Below are positions 8,960 to 17,542 of a DNA stretch of 37,289 nucleotides, piece after piece (position 1 is the stretch's first letter; every line of letters begins with the position of its first letter). The DNA comes from Tranquillimonas rosea. Its GTDB lineage: Bacteria > Pseudomonadota > Alphaproteobacteria > Rhodobacterales > Rhodobacteraceae. A model generated the notes under the pieces. That model saw nothing but the letters and a program-made list of their open reading frames with translations. It searched no databases and was not told the DNA's origin. The position numbers and the translations under genes are program-made. Where the stretch lies: the NCBI RefSeq assembly GCF_900111315.1, contig NZ_FOGU01000020.1:1-37289 (forward strand), written 5' to 3'.

Positions 8960-9658
8960 TCAGACGGCCAGTTTTTCCTGCGCGGCGAACGGGCTCAGGC
9001 CCAGCCAGGTCTGCATGGTGCTTGCCAGGCCGCTGTTCCCGATCATCGACAGCGAGTCCCTCTCGACGGCACGGGCCACGGAACAGAGCCCCATCCAGAT
9101 CTCGGTCATCGTGCGCAGGTCGGTGTGAACGTAGAGGTCCACGTCGAACCCCGGATCCACGTGGCACAGATCGACGCTCCGGTCCGGTTCGACGATCAGC
9201 CACCAGCGGCGCTGTCCGGGCGGAAGCTCGGGATAGATGAACTCGATCACGGTCTGGCGGTTGGGGACCGGCTCGGTATCGAGGTTGCGCCGCATGTCCC
9301 ACATCAGCAGTTCGGGATCGAGGTTCTCGAGAGACGGCTCGGTCTCGACCCATTTCTGGCCCCACAGGCCGATGGCCTCGATCACCGGCTGAAGGTCGCG
9401 GCCGGCCTGCGTCAGACGGTAGGCGGCGATCTCGGGCGTCTCGCGCAAGGTCCTGCGCTCCACGATCCCCTTCGCCTCTAGGTCGCGCAGCCGTTTCGAC
9501 AGCAGCGCCGGCGACATGCGTGGGACGCCGCGGCGCAGTTCGTTGAAGCGCGTCGAACCAGCGACAAGCTCGCGCAAAAGGACGATGGTCCAGCGCGTGC
9601 ACAAAGTCTCGGCGGCCATCGCGACCGGGCAGAATTGGCCATAGCTCTCATTCGTCAT
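8960..9658 (-). CDS. HxlR-type transcriptional regulator with C-terminal SCP2-like domain
   Basis: A 232-residue DNA-binding protein. Residues about 1-105 form an HxlR winged helix: CPVAMAAETLCTRWTIVLLREL, then FNELRRGVPRMSPALLSKRLRDLEAKGIVERR (shown here in part). HxlR proteins often sense redox state or electrophiles through the N-terminal cysteine, and a cysteine lies at residue 10. Residues about 130-232 look like the sterol-carrier (SCP2) fold that often accompanies this class. The start at 9658 has AAGGGAG upstream. It is divergent from the haemoglobin/cupin genes, the usual layout for a regulator and its targets. A promoter and a dyad of GTTCA half-sites lie in the shared intergenic region. 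Confidence 0.88.
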   Translation of the reverse strand: MTNESYGQFCPVAMAAETLCTRWTIVLLRELVAGSTRFNELRRGVPRMSPALLSKRLRDLEAKGIVERRTLRETPEIAAYRLTQAGRDLQPVIEAIGLWGQKWVETEPSLENLDPELLMWDMRRNLDTEPVPNRQTVIEFIYPELPPGQRRWWLIVEPDRSVDLCHVDPGFDVDLYVHTDLRTMTEIWMGLCSVARAVERDSLSMIGNSGLASTMQTWLGLSPFAAQEKLAV

Positions 9659-9714
9659 CGAAATCTCCCTTCTTACGGGTGCCCGGCAGTCTGCCACGGC
9701 CCTTGCGAACCGGG

Positions 9715-9757
9715 CCAGTTCAGAAAGTGTACGGGCGGGGTTCAGTCCGTGAACTGG
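9715..9757 (-). promoter_or_regulatory. Candidate hxlR promoter with overlapping GTTCA/TGAAC operator
   Basis: On the minus strand TTCACG (9753-9748) is followed after 16 bases by TACACT (9731-9726), a fair sigma-70 promoter for the HxlR gene. A dyad GTTCA-N5-TGAAC (9740-9754) covers the -35 element. Another TGAAC half-site (minus strand, 9722-9718) lies just past the -10. The outer pair also makes a perfect 8-bp inverted repeat, CCAGTTCA at 9715-9722 and TGAACTGG at 9750-9757. The layout suits autorepression and control of the divergent haemoglobin gene. This is a pattern match only. Confidence 0.5.
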
Positions 9758-9856
9758 CGGGCGGCGCGCCGCCTCTGGAAGGCTGGTCCTGCGCCCTGCG
9801 GAGTCGGCGCTGACAGGCTCCCCGCAGAGGGTGCAACACAACGGGAGTTCAGCAAC

Positions 9857-10258
9857 ATGACGACACTGACAGCCGATCAACTCTCGATGGTCACACTCTA
9901 CGAACGGCTCGGCGGCGCGGCCGGGATTCGGTCGCTGGTCGACGGAATCGTCGAGGCGCACCTGAGAAACCCGGTCATCAAGGCGCGCTTCCTTCCCTAC
10001 CTGGATCAGCCCGAGCGCGTGGCCGAGATCAAGCGGCACACCTGCGCCTTCTTCTCCGAAGGCAGCGGCGGACCGGACGTCTACCGCGGCCGCAGCATGG
10101 CCGAGGCGCATCGCGGCATGGAGATCTCGGACGCGGAATACACCGCGGCGACCGAGGACGTCCTCGCGACGCTCGCCACCCGCGGGCACGGCGAGACCAC
10201 CCGGGCTGACGTTCGCGACATCCTCGAAGGTCTCCGCCCGGACATCGTCGGAGTCTGA
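9857..10258 (+). CDS. Group 1 truncated haemoglobin
   Basis: A 133-residue haem protein of the trHbN type, cytosolic, expected to bind O2 or NO. Family marks seen: LYERLGGAAGIRSLVD at residues 14-29, the E-helix IKRHTCAFFSEGSGGP, then YRGRSMAEAHRGM, in which His85 is the expected proximal haem ligand. Length is right for group 1. The start at 9857 has a modest GGGAG about 10 bases upstream. The gene is divergent from the HxlR-SCP2 regulator and 29 bases before a cupin gene. With these neighbours a role in NO or reactive-oxygen handling is plausible but inferred. Confidence 0.88.
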   Translation: MTTLTADQLSMVTLYERLGGAAGIRSLVDGIVEAHLRNPVIKARFLPYLDQPERVAEIKRHTCAFFSEGSGGPDVYRGRSMAEAHRGMEISDAEYTAATEDVLATLATRGHGETTRADVRDILEGLRPDIVGV

Positions 10259-10287
10259 GCACGCGTTCATCAATCGGAGACAAGTCC

Positions 10288-10656
10288 ATGACCAGCGAAA
10301 TCGAGACCAGGCGCTTCGAGACACCTGACGAGGCGCTCGACATGAAGGAACGGGGCGGCATCGACATCGTCCGCACCGCCAACGGATCGACCGGCATGTA
10401 TGCCACCTTCGAGCCGGGCTGGACCTGGGAGCGGGACGAGAAACCGCTCCTCGGATCCCCCGACACCTGTCCGATACACCACACCGGCTACTGCATCGCG
10501 GGTACGCTCGTGGTGCGTATGGTCGAGACCGGGCAGGCGACGACGATCCGACAGGGCGACTTCTTCGAGATACCGCCCGGCCATGACGCCCATGTCGACG
10601 GGGACGTACGCGTCGAGATGGTGCTCTTCGAGGCACCGTCGGTGACAGGACCGTAG
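10288..10656 (+). CDS. Small cupin-domain protein
   Basis: A 122-residue single-cupin protein. The cupin motif 1 region CPIHHTGYCIAGTLVVRM contains His64 and His65, and motif 2 is GDFFEIPPGHDAHV with His99 and His102, so it probably binds a metal. CGGAGA precedes the start. It follows the truncated haemoglobin in the same orientation, probably cotranscribed. The TWERDEKPLLGSPDTCP stretch resembles cupins found next to regulators of the HxlR or ArsR type. Substrate unknown: it could be a sensor or a small dioxygenase-like enzyme. Confidence 0.82.
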   Translation: MTSEIETRRFETPDEALDMKERGGIDIVRTANGSTGMYATFEPGWTWERDEKPLLGSPDTCPIHHTGYCIAGTLVVRMVETGQATTIRQGDFFEIPPGHDAHVDGDVRVEMVLFEAPSVTGP

Positions 10657-10730
10657 TTTCCCCATCGGGCGTCGGATGTGGTACTCTTCAACCGGCAAGC
10701 AGACTTACCAGGGCGGAAAATGGAGTATCC

Positions 10731-10865
10731 ATGTCCAAGAACATGATAATCGCCGCGATCGTTGCCGCTCTTGCGCTCGTCATCATCCTCCTGCTTTCGA
10801 GCGGCACCGGTCAGGACGCCGAGAGCGGTGGGGACGAGGATGCGGCGGAACAGCAGGACCAGTAG
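10731..10865 (+). CDS. 44-residue single-span membrane peptide
   Basis: A short frame, MSKNMIIAAIVAALALVIILLL, then a polar acidic tail rich in Gly, Asp, Glu and Gln, ending TAG at 10863. GGAG stands about eight bases before the ATG. One transmembrane helix (residues 5-22) with a very acidic C-terminus (seven Asp/Glu in the last 16 residues) is unlikely by chance in DNA this G+C-rich. I recognise no family. It follows the haemoglobin and cupin genes after 74 bases and may belong to the same unit. The hydrophilic tail would face the periplasm if the N-terminus is inside. Confidence 0.62.
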   Translation: MSKNMIIAAIVAALALVIILLLSSGTGQDAESGGDEDAAEQQDQ

Positions 10866-11048
10866 TGGTCATCTCCGGCGCCTCGGTGAGGCCCGAGGGA
10901 GGTCTCAGACGCCTGGACGGATGGGTTTGCGGAAAACCGTGTCAGCGCGCTGCGTTCGGTCGTCGGGACCGCGCGGTCGGATGACATCCCAACGTGACAG
11001 CACTGTAGGTGACGGATATTTTCCGTGTCGCCTCTCTACCCCAAGGAT

Positions 11049-11076
11049 GATCCGCCGCCCCGCGAGGCGGCGGATC
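11049..11076. repeat. Perfect 11-bp inverted repeat downstream of katG
   Basis: GATCCGCCGCC at 11049-11059 pairs with GGCGGCGGATC at 11066-11076 around a six-base loop. It lies in the 263-base stretch 10866-11128 between the 44-residue peptide gene and the katG stop, where no gene is visible. The arms are strong but no T-run follows on either strand, so it may stabilise the katG mRNA end or help Rho-dependent termination and is not a classical intrinsic terminator. Confidence 0.6.
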
Positions 11077-11128
11077 GAGCGGTTGCTGCAGGCGACGGGC
11101 GGTGGGGTCCGCCGGCATCGCCCGCGCC

Positions 11129-13435
11129 TCAGCAGTAGGTGACGGCGGCCTTCCGGGCCTCCTTGGCGTCGAACCGGTCGAGCATCATCACCTTGTGCCA
11201 GGCGTTCACGAAGTCGCGGACCAGCGCGGCCTCGCCGTCGGCGCCGGCATAGAACTCGGCCACCTGGCGCAGTTCGGTGTTCGAGCCGAAGACGAGATCG
11301 CAGCGCGTGGCCTTCCATTTCGTCTGACCCGAGGCGCGCTCGACGAGGTCGAAGGTCCGTTCGTCCTCTCCGTGGGGCCGCCACTCGTAATCCATCGACA
11401 CCAGCACCTTGAAGAAGTCGTTTGACAGGGTGCCCTTGCGCTCGGTGAAGACGCCCCAGTCGGACCCGTCGTAGTTCTGGTCAAGTACGCGCAGACCGCC
11501 GGTCAGGACTGTCCATTCGGGTGCCGTCAGCTTCAGCAGCGCGGCCTTGTCGAGGAACAGGTGTTCGGCGGCGACGTGGTAGCCGACCGCGTCGTTGCGA
11601 TAGTTGCGGAAGCCGTCGACCACGGGCTTCAGCCACTCGAAGCTCTCCTCGTCGGTCCATTCCGGCGAGGCGTCCGTGCGGCCGGGCACGAAGGGAACCG
11701 TCACGTCGTGGCCGCCGCCCCTGGCCGCCTTCTCGACACCGGCGCACCCGGCCAGAACGATCAGGTCGGCCATCGAGATCTTCGTCTCGCCCGCACCGTC
11801 GAACTCGGCCTTCAGCGTCTCCAGCCTGGACAGCACGCGGCCCAGCTGCTCAGGCGCGTTGACCTCCCAGCCGCGCTGGGGATCGATGCGCAGCCGGCCG
11901 CCGTTCGCCCCGCCGCGCTTGTCGCTGTCGCGATAGGTCGAGGCCGCGGCCCAGGCCGTCGCGATCAGCTCGCGCACGGGCAGCCCGAGGCCCAGGACAC
12001 GATCCTTCAGATCGGCGATCTGCGCCTCGGATACGAGCGGGTGATCCACCTCGGGCGTCGGATCCTGCCAGATGAACCAGTCGCCCTGGTCGGGGCCGAG
12101 CCAGCGCGAGGTCGGGCCCAGGTCGCGGTGGATGAGCTTGTGCCACGCCTTCGAGAACGCCTCGGTGAAGTAGTCGAAATCTTCGAGGAACTTCTCGCAG
12201 ACCTTGCGGTATTCGGGGTCGACCTTGAACGCGAGGTCCGAGGTCATCATCATCAGCTCGTTCATCTGGCCGGGGATGTGCGCGTCCGGTGTCCTGGGCG
12301 CGTCCGGATCCTTGGGCTTCCACTGGATCGATCCGGCGGGGCTGGTGGTCTGCTCCCATTCGAACTTGAAGAGGTTCGTGAGATAGTCGTTGTCCCAGCG
12401 CGTCGGGTTGGGGGTCCAGGACCCTTCGATCCCGTTGGTCATGGTGTGCTCGGCAAAGCCGTTGCCGTGCTTGTTCTGCCAGCCCATGCCCATCGCCTTC
12501 ATCGGCGCGGCTTCCGGGGCCGGGCCGACCTCTTCGGCGGGAACCGCGCCGTGGGATTTGCCGAAGGCATGGCCGCCGGCGACGAGCGCGACGGTTTCCT
12601 CGTCGTTCATCGCCATGCGCGAAAACGTCTCGCGGATGTCGCGGGCGGCGTCCATCGGATCGCCGTTGCCGTTGGGGCCCTCGGGATCGACGTAGATCAG
12701 CGCCTGATGCGAGGCGGCGAGCGGGTTCTCGAGGTCGTAGTGGTCGTCCTTGACGTCGCCCTCCCAACGGAGCGTGCGCGTGACCATCTGGTTCGGCTTG
12801 CCCTCGCGCGGACCGGCGGGGGCGTCCTCGACCCGTTCGCCGTTCCAGCCCTCGGGGCCCCAGTAGGTCGCGCGGTCGGCCTCCCAGGCGTCTTCGCGGC
12901 CGAAGGCAAAACCCTGGATCGGCAGGCCCATGTCCTCAAGCGCGACGGTGCCGGCCAGCATCATCAGGTCCGCCCACGACACCTTGGAGCCGTATTTCAG
13001 CTTGATCGGAAGCAGAAGCCGCCGGGACTTGTCGGTGTTGCCGTTGTCCCACCACGAGTTGATCGGCGCAAAGCGCTGCATCCCTTCGGACGCGCCACCA
13101 CGGCCGTCGGCGATCCGGTACGTCCCGGCCGAGTGCCAGGTCATCCGGTTCATCTGCGGGCCGTAATGGTCATAGTCGGACGGCCACCAATCGACCGAGG
13201 TGTGCAGGAAGCTGCGGATGTCGGCCTTCAGTGCCTCGTAGTCGAGGCTCTCGATCGCCTCGGCATAATCGAAGTCCTTGCCCAGCGGGTTCGATTGCGG
13301 CGGGTCCTGGTGCAGCAGCTCGACCTTCAGCCGGTTCGGCCACCAATGGTCGAGTTGCGGCTCGGACCCCAGCGCCCCGCCCATGCGGGTTCCCCGAAAC
13401 GGGCAGGCCCCTTGCGTCGCGGCATGGTCTTTCAT
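11129..13435 (-). CDS. katG: Catalase-peroxidase
   Basis: A haem enzyme that disproportionates H2O2 and has peroxidase activity; cytosolic. The product is 768 residues, somewhat longer than the usual 720-745. All catalytic residues are present: distal Arg97, Trp100 and His101 in [11 protein letters not shown], Tyr248 and Met274 that form the Met-Tyr-Trp adduct with Trp100 (the spacing matches the family), and proximal His289 in [11 protein letters not shown] second, haem-free peroxidase-like domain follows. The start at 13435 has AGGAGGG upstream; longer starts have no family sequence. It is monocistronic. No oxyR-like gene lies beside it. Confidence 0.97.
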   Translation of the reverse strand: MKDHAATQGACPFRGTRMGGALGSEPQLDHWWPNRLKVELLHQDPPQSNPLGKDFDYAEAIESLDYEALKADIRSFLHTSVDWWPSDYDHYGPQMNRMTWHSAGTYRIADGRGGASEGMQRFAPINSWWDNGNTDKSRRLLLPIKLKYGSKVSWADLMMLAGTVALEDMGLPIQGFAFGREDAWEADRATYWGPEGWNGERVEDAPAGPREGKPNQMVTRTLRWEGDVKDDHYDLENPLAASHQALIYVDPEGPNGNGDPMDAARDIRETFSRMAMNDEETVALVAGGHAFGKSHGAVPAEEVGPAPEAAPMKAMGMGWQNKHGNGFAEHTMTNGIEGSWTPNPTRWDNDYLTNLFKFEWEQTTSPAGSIQWKPKDPDAPRTPDAHIPGQMNELMMMTSDLAFKVDPEYRKVCEKFLEDFDYFTEAFSKAWHKLIHRDLGPTSRWLGPDQGDWFIWQDPTPEVDHPLVSEAQIADLKDRVLGLGLPVRELIATAWAAASTYRDSDKRGGANGGRLRIDPQRGWEVNAPEQLGRVLSRLETLKAEFDGAGETKISMADLIVLAGCAGVEKAARGGGHDVTVPFVPGRTDASPEWTDEESFEWLKPVVDGFRNYRNDAVGYHVAAEHLFLDKAALLKLTAPEWTVLTGGLRVLDQNYDGSDWGVFTERKGTLSNDFFKVLVSMDYEWRPHGEDERTFDLVERASGQTKWKATRCDLVFGSNTELRQVAEFYAGADGEAALVRDFVNAWHKVMMLDRFDAKEARKAAVTYC

Positions 13436-13770
13436 GAGAAGCGCCCTCCTGTTCTTTGCGCGAAGCGGCGGACCCGTGCGGGCCTCGGCAGCTTTTCCGT
13501 TCGCGACCCGACACGGTGCGCCGGGCCTGGCAAAAAGGGTAGACTGCCCCGTCGCGCTGACGACCCCCACCGGGCCGTCATCGGGGTGGGTCCGTCAACG
13601 TGTCGCGGGTGGCACGCCTTGCGTCATGATCCCCTCGATAGTCCCAGGAGGCCGTTCGGGCGTTGACGCGGCGCATGTCGCGGTGCGATCTAGGCCCGAC
13701 CTCTCAACAGCTGCGATCCGGACGCGCCACCGGAGCGTGCCACGCACTCTCTCACTGCCAAAGGCGGGCC
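13436..13770. other. Divergent intergenic region katG / MYG1-like gene
   Basis: 335 bases with no convincing gene. It must hold the katG leader and promoter (minus) and the promoter of the gene at 13771 (plus). On the plus strand TTGACG at 13663-13668 stands 18 bases before GATCTA (13687-13692), a weak pair. On the minus strand I see no clear sigma-70 pair and no recognisable OxyR or Fur site. Confidence 0.5.
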
Positions 13771-14706
13771 ATGACCATCACGCATCTCGTCACCCATTCC
13801 GGCGGCTTCCACGCCGACGAGCTTCTGTCGTCCGTGATCCTCACCCGTCTCTATCCCGAGGCGACGGTGGTGCGGTCGCGCGATGCCGCGTGGATCACGC
13901 CGGGCGAGGGCAGGATCATCTACGATGTCGGCCGCGCCTACGATGCCGAGGCCGGGATCTTCGATCACCACCAGCGGCCCAACCCACTGCGCGAGAGCGG
14001 GCAGCCCTACAGCTCGTTCGGCCTGATCTGGAAGCATTTCGGCCATGCCTACCTGCGCGCGCTGGATGTGCCGGAACAGGACATCGACCATCTGCACGCC
14101 GGTTTCGACGAGGGCTTCGTGTTGCCGATCGACCTGGCCGACAACGGCGCGATCGAGCCGTCCGCGGCGGGGCCGTTCTCGGGCCTGACGCTCCCGGCGC
14201 TGCTGGAATCGCTCAAGCCCGCGTTCGACGTCCGGGGCGCCGACGCCGAGGACCGCGCGTTTGCCGAGGCGCTCGCCGTCGCCGGCACCTTCGTCGAGGC
14301 CGCGATCCGCGGCCGGGCCGCCAAGCGCCGGGCCGAGGCGATGGTGCTAGAGGCGATCTCGGCGGCGGGCGCCTCGCGCGTGCTCGAACTGCCCTCGGGG
14401 ATGCCCTTCCGCGCGGCGGTGGAAAGCGCGGGCGCCGACCACATGCTGTTCGTCATCCACCCGAGGGACAACGACTGGGCGCTGACCACGATCCGCAAGG
14501 GCAGCGACACGTTCGAGGCCCGCGCCGACCTGCCCGCAGCCTGGGCCGGCCTCACAGACGCCGCGCTGGAAGAGGCGTCGGGCGTCGAGGGCGCCGCGTT
14601 CTGCCACAATGCCCGGTTCATCGCCGTGGCGCGTACGCGTGACGCCGTCCTGAAGTTGGCCGAGCTGGCGGTCGCGGAGGCGGGTCAGGAGATGTCCGCG
14701 CATTAG
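13771..14706 (+). CDS. MYG1/UPF0160 family protein (putative metal-dependent phosphoesterase/exonuclease)
   Basis: A 311-residue cytosolic protein. It opens THSGGFHADELLSSVIL, with the His and Asp ligands of the family, followed by DVGRAYD, the FDHHQ motif near residue 65, and a DNG segment. These are typical of MYG1/UPF0160 proteins, related to DHH phosphoesterases; eukaryotic MYG1 is a 3'-5' RNA exonuclease. Length is normal. The ATG at 13771 is chosen because family similarity begins there; AAGGCGGG upstream is a moderate ribosome site. A hairpin with a two-base bulge (GGTCCGCAAG paired with CTTGCGGGGACC, about 14722-14747) lies after the stop. Confidence 0.85.
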   Translation: MTITHLVTHSGGFHADELLSSVILTRLYPEATVVRSRDAAWITPGEGRIIYDVGRAYDAEAGIFDHHQRPNPLRESGQPYSSFGLIWKHFGHAYLRALDVPEQDIDHLHAGFDEGFVLPIDLADNGAIEPSAAGPFSGLTLPALLESLKPAFDVRGADAEDRAFAEALAVAGTFVEAAIRGRAAKRRAEAMVLEAISAAGASRVLELPSGMPFRAAVESAGADHMLFVIHPRDNDWALTTIRKGSDTFEARADLPAAWAGLTDAALEEASGVEGAAFCHNARFIAVARTRDAVLKLAELAVAEAGQEMSAH

Positions 14707-14873
14707 CGCTGACGCCCCCGAGGTCCGCAAGCGACCTTGCGGGGACCGCCGACAATGTGGCCGGGAACCGACGGCTGCGGAATTGATTGCAGATGCGTCC
14801 ATTATAGGTCGTGGCCCGGATCGGCCGCACCACGCGGCCCGACCGGTCCGACACAAGAGAGAGGAGACACGAG

Positions 14874-15302
14874 ATGAAGCGCACGGGTTCCGCCGTTTGG
14901 AATGGTGATCTGCCGTCGGGCAAGGGCTCGATCAGCACGCCGTCGGGCACGCTCAAGGACACGCAGTTCTCGTTCAAGACCCGCTTCGAGGACGGCACGG
15001 GCACCAACCCCGAAGAGCTGATCGCCGGGGCACATGCAGGCTGCTTCTCGATGGCGTTCAGCAACGAGCTCGCGTCGGCCGGTTTCACGCCGGACAGCGT
15101 CGCCACCGAGGCATCGGTGCAGCTCGACCAGGTCGAGGGCGGTTTCGCGATCACCTCGATCCACCTCGAATGCGAGGCGAAGGTTCCGAACATCGACGAG
15201 TCGAAGTTCCAGGAGATCGCCGAAGGCGCCAAGAAGGGCTGCCCGGTCTCCAAGGCGCTCGCCTCGGTCGAGATCACGCTGACGGCCAAGCTGATGTCGT
15301 GA
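14874..15302 (+). CDS. osmC: OsmC family peroxiredoxin
   Basis: A 142-residue thiol peroxidase that reduces organic hydroperoxides; cytosolic. Both catalytic cysteines are seen: Cys57 in AGAHAGCFSMAFSNEL and Cys123 in EGAKKGCPVSKAL. The N-terminal KRTGSAVWNGDLPSGKGS is typical of the OsmC branch and not of Ohr. The start at 14874 is preceded by AGAGAGGAGA. A TATAGG element at about 14803 may be its -10 but no good -35 was found at 17 bases. It is followed by a strong intrinsic terminator. With katG close by the stretch is peroxide-related. Confidence 0.92.
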   Translation: MKRTGSAVWNGDLPSGKGSISTPSGTLKDTQFSFKTRFEDGTGTNPEELIAGAHAGCFSMAFSNELASAGFTPDSVATEASVQLDQVEGGFAITSIHLECEAKVPNIDESKFQEIAEGAKKGCPVSKALASVEITLTAKLMS

Positions 15303-15342
15303 TCCGCCCGCCGGTGCCGGCGCGGCACCGGTTGCAGGTAGA

Positions 15343-15377
15343 GGGGCGCGGTCCGATTGGGTCGCGCCCCTTTTTTT
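15343..15377 (+). terminator. Rho-independent terminator after osmC
   Basis: GGGGCGCG (15343-15350) pairs with CGCGCCCC (15363-15370) around a 12-base loop and runs straight into seven T (15371-15377). It ends osmC transcription just before the convergent pcaB stop. Confidence 0.9.
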
Positions 15378-15378
15378 G

Positions 15379-16707
15379 TCAGGCGGTGCGGGCGGCGGCG
15401 GCGAAGGCGCGCGCCTCGTCCGGGGCGGTGCCCAGTTGCGCGGCGCCCGTTGCGATCTTGTGCCAGTCACGACCCGGACGGTCGCGGGCAAGAAGGTCGG
15501 GCAGGGGGGTGCCGGTGCGCATCGCCTCCTGGCAGAGCGCCTTGACCACGTTCTGCGCCTCGGGGCGGGGCATGTCGCGGGCCAGCGTGAAGGACAGGGC
15601 CTCGGCGTGGATCAGGCCAAGCCCGTCGTCGAGGTTGCCGGCCATCGCATCCGCGTTCGGCACGAGCCCGGCCGACAGTTCTGCGCCCACGGCCAGCGCC
15701 CGGCCCGTCGCGGCGGCGAGCGGCGGAAGTGCCATCCACTCGGTGAACCACGCGGCGCCGTCCCGTTGCTGGCGATGCAGCACCGCGCCCTGCAGCGCGG
15801 CGTTCTGGGCCGAGACGTGGGCGTTCAGCGCCACCAGCACGGACGGCGCCACTGGGTTCTGCTTTTGCGGCATGGTCGAGGATCCGCCCGTGGATGGCAG
15901 CCGCACCTCGGCGATGCCGGACTGAACCATCAGCGTCAGGTCCTCGCCCATCTTGGCGAGACTTCCGCTCACCAGCGTCGCCCAGCCGGCCAGTTCCGCC
16001 ACCGTGTCGCGCGTCGCGTGCCACGAGCCGACAGGGTCGCCCAGGTCCAGCCCCCGCGCAAGCTCGGCGCGGATCTCCGGCCCGTGCTCGCCCATCGCCG
16101 AGAGCGTGCCCGCCGCGCCCGAGAGAGAGATCCGCAGCAGGCGTGGGCGCAGCTCGTCCAGCCGGTCCAGATGGCGCAGCAGGGGCGTGCCCCACTGGGC
16201 GCAGACCTGGCCAAAGCTGACCGGGCTGGCCGCCTGGCCATAGGTCCGGCCCGCCATCGGCAGGTCGGCATGGGTTTCGGCGAGCGTGCCGAGCGCGCGG
16301 ATCGTGCGGCGCAGACGCTCTTCCCACAGGGTCAGCACCTGCCGCAGGCGCAGGATCAGGGCGGTGTCCATGATGTCCTGGCTGGTGGCGCCCCAATGCA
16401 CGTACTGCGCGTGCTCGGGCGCCCCAATCTCGGCCCGGAACGCGCTTACGAGTGCGGGCACGACGACGCCGTTCCGCCCGGTCTCCTCCGACAGCGCGGC
16501 GGGGTCGATCGAGACCTCCAGCGCGGCGCGGTGGATCGCGGCTGCGGCGGTCTCGGGGATCAGGCCCGCCGCCCCCTGCGCCTTTGCAAGCGCGCCTTCC
16601 ACCAGCAGCATCGCGCGGATCACCGCGCCGTCCGAGAACAGGCGCGCGGTCTCGGCGTCGCCCAGAAGGTCGCGGTAGATTGCGGAATCGAAGGCGCTCG
16701 CGGTCAT
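15379..16707 (-). CDS. pcaB: 3-carboxy-cis,cis-muconate cycloisomerase
   Basis: It lactonises 3-carboxy-cis,cis-muconate to 4-carboxymuconolactone in the protocatechuate branch of the beta-ketoadipate pathway. The product is 442 residues, of the fumarase/argininosuccinate lyase superfamily. Seen: the superfamily signature GGSSTMPQKQNPVAP, the HWGATSQDIMDTA segment and GRTYGQAASPVSFG, all typical of PcaB. The start CAT at 16707 is one base from the stop of the upstream DUF849 gene, so it is the last gene of the long minus-strand operon. The terminator at 15343-15377 reads the other way. Confidence 0.93.
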   Translation of the reverse strand: MTASAFDSAIYRDLLGDAETARLFSDGAVIRAMLLVEGALAKAQGAAGLIPETAAAAIHRAALEVSIDPAALSEETGRNGVVVPALVSAFRAEIGAPEHAQYVHWGATSQDIMDTALILRLRQVLTLWEERLRRTIRALGTLAETHADLPMAGRTYGQAASPVSFGQVCAQWGTPLLRHLDRLDELRPRLLRISLSGAAGTLSAMGEHGPEIRAELARGLDLGDPVGSWHATRDTVAELAGWATLVSGSLAKMGEDLTLMVQSGIAEVRLPSTGGSSTMPQKQNPVAPSVLVALNAHVSAQNAALQGAVLHRQQRDGAAWFTEWMALPPLAAATGRALAVGAELSAGLVPNADAMAGNLDDGLGLIHAEALSFTLARDMPRPEAQNVVKALCQEAMRTGTPLPDLLARDRPGRDWHKIATGAAQLGTAPDEARAFAAAARTA

Positions 16708-16708
16708 G

Positions 16709-17542
16709 TCAGGCCACGTCCCGCAGGCCGAGGATCTGCCGCGCCTGACGCCATGTGGCGACGGGGCGCCCGTGCTTTTCGCACAGCTCGGCCGCCCGCT
16801 GCACCAGCGCGGCGTTCGACGGTGCCAGCGTATCCCGATCGAGCCGGACATTGTCTTCCATTCCGGTGCGTGTGTGGCCGCCCTTGGCGATGCACCACTC
16901 GTTGACGGTCAGCTGGTTCGGCCCGATCCCCGCGCCGCACCATTGCGCGTCGGGGGCGAAGCGGTCCAGCGTCTCGATGTAGAAGTCGAAGATCCGCTCG
17001 TCCGCCGGCATCGCGTTCTTCACGCCCATCACGAACTGCACATAGAGCGGCGTCTTGAGCCGGCCGTCGTCGGCCATCTTCGCGGCCTGCACGATGTGGC
17101 TCAGGTCGAAGGCCTCGATCTCGGGCTTGATGTCATGGGTGCGCATCTCTTCGGCCAGCCAGTCCACGAGATCCGGCGGGTTCTCGTAGACGCGGGTGGG
17201 AAAGTTGTTCGACCCCACCGACAACGATGCCATGTCAGGCCGGAGCGGCAGCATGCCGCCGCGTGCCTTGCCCGCGCCGGACCGCCCCCCGGTCGAGAGC
17301 TGGACGATCATGCCGGGGCAGTGCTTTTCCAGCCCCTCCTTGAGCGCGGCGAACCGGTCGGGATCGCTTGTCGGCGTCTCGTCGTCGTTGCGCACGTGGC
17401 AATGGGCGATCGCCGCGCCGGCCTCGAACGCGGCATGGGTGGACTCGATCTGTTCCGAGACCGTGATCGGCACGGCGGGGTTGTTCTCTTTCCGGGCCAC
17501 GGACCCGGTGATCGCGACGCAGATGATGCAGGGATCGCTCAT
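16709..17542 (-). CDS. DUF849 / beta-keto acid cleavage enzyme (BKACE)
   Basis: A 277-residue TIM-barrel enzyme of the 3-keto-5-aminohexanoate cleavage (Kce) family. Family chemistry: a beta-keto acid plus acetyl-CoA gives acetoacetate and a shortened acyl-CoA. Seen: the zinc-binding HCHVR (His47, His49), QLSTGGRSG, and the C-terminal GGHTRTGMEDN with a conserved Glu. It starts at 17542 with a four-base overlap with the upstream hydrolase stop and ends one base before pcaB. In this pca operon the obvious substrate is 3-oxoadipate, giving succinyl-CoA and acetoacetate. Family assignment is sure; the substrate is inferred. Confidence 0.92.
   Translation of the reverse strand: MSDPCIICVAITGSVARKENNPAVPITVSEQIESTHAAFEAGAAIAHCHVRNDDETPTSDPDRFAALKEGLEKHCPGMIVQLSTGGRSGAGKARGGMLPLRPDMASLSVGSNNFPTRVYENPPDLVDWLAEEMRTHDIKPEIEAFDLSHIVQAAKMADDGRLKTPLYVQFVMGVKNAMPADERIFDFYIETLDRFAPDAQWCGAGIGPNQLTVNEWCIAKGGHTRTGMEDNVRLDRDTLAPSNAALVQRAAELCEKHGRPVATWRQARQILGLRDVA

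Noticed and set aside
11001-11145. The short string GTAGGTGACGG at 11005-11015 repeated at 11135-11145 in the end of katG
   Set aside because: Similarity covers only about 15 bases (with a two-base indel), so chance or a trivial duplication is as likely as a broken katG tail.
11561-13666. A 701-codon plus-strand frame opposite katG
   Set aside because: katG has all catalytic residues on the other strand; the antisense frame shows no family.
14790-14873. TTGATT and TATAGG upstream of osmC as a promoter
   Set aside because: The spacer is only about 14 bases, too short for sigma-70. Left out as a feature.
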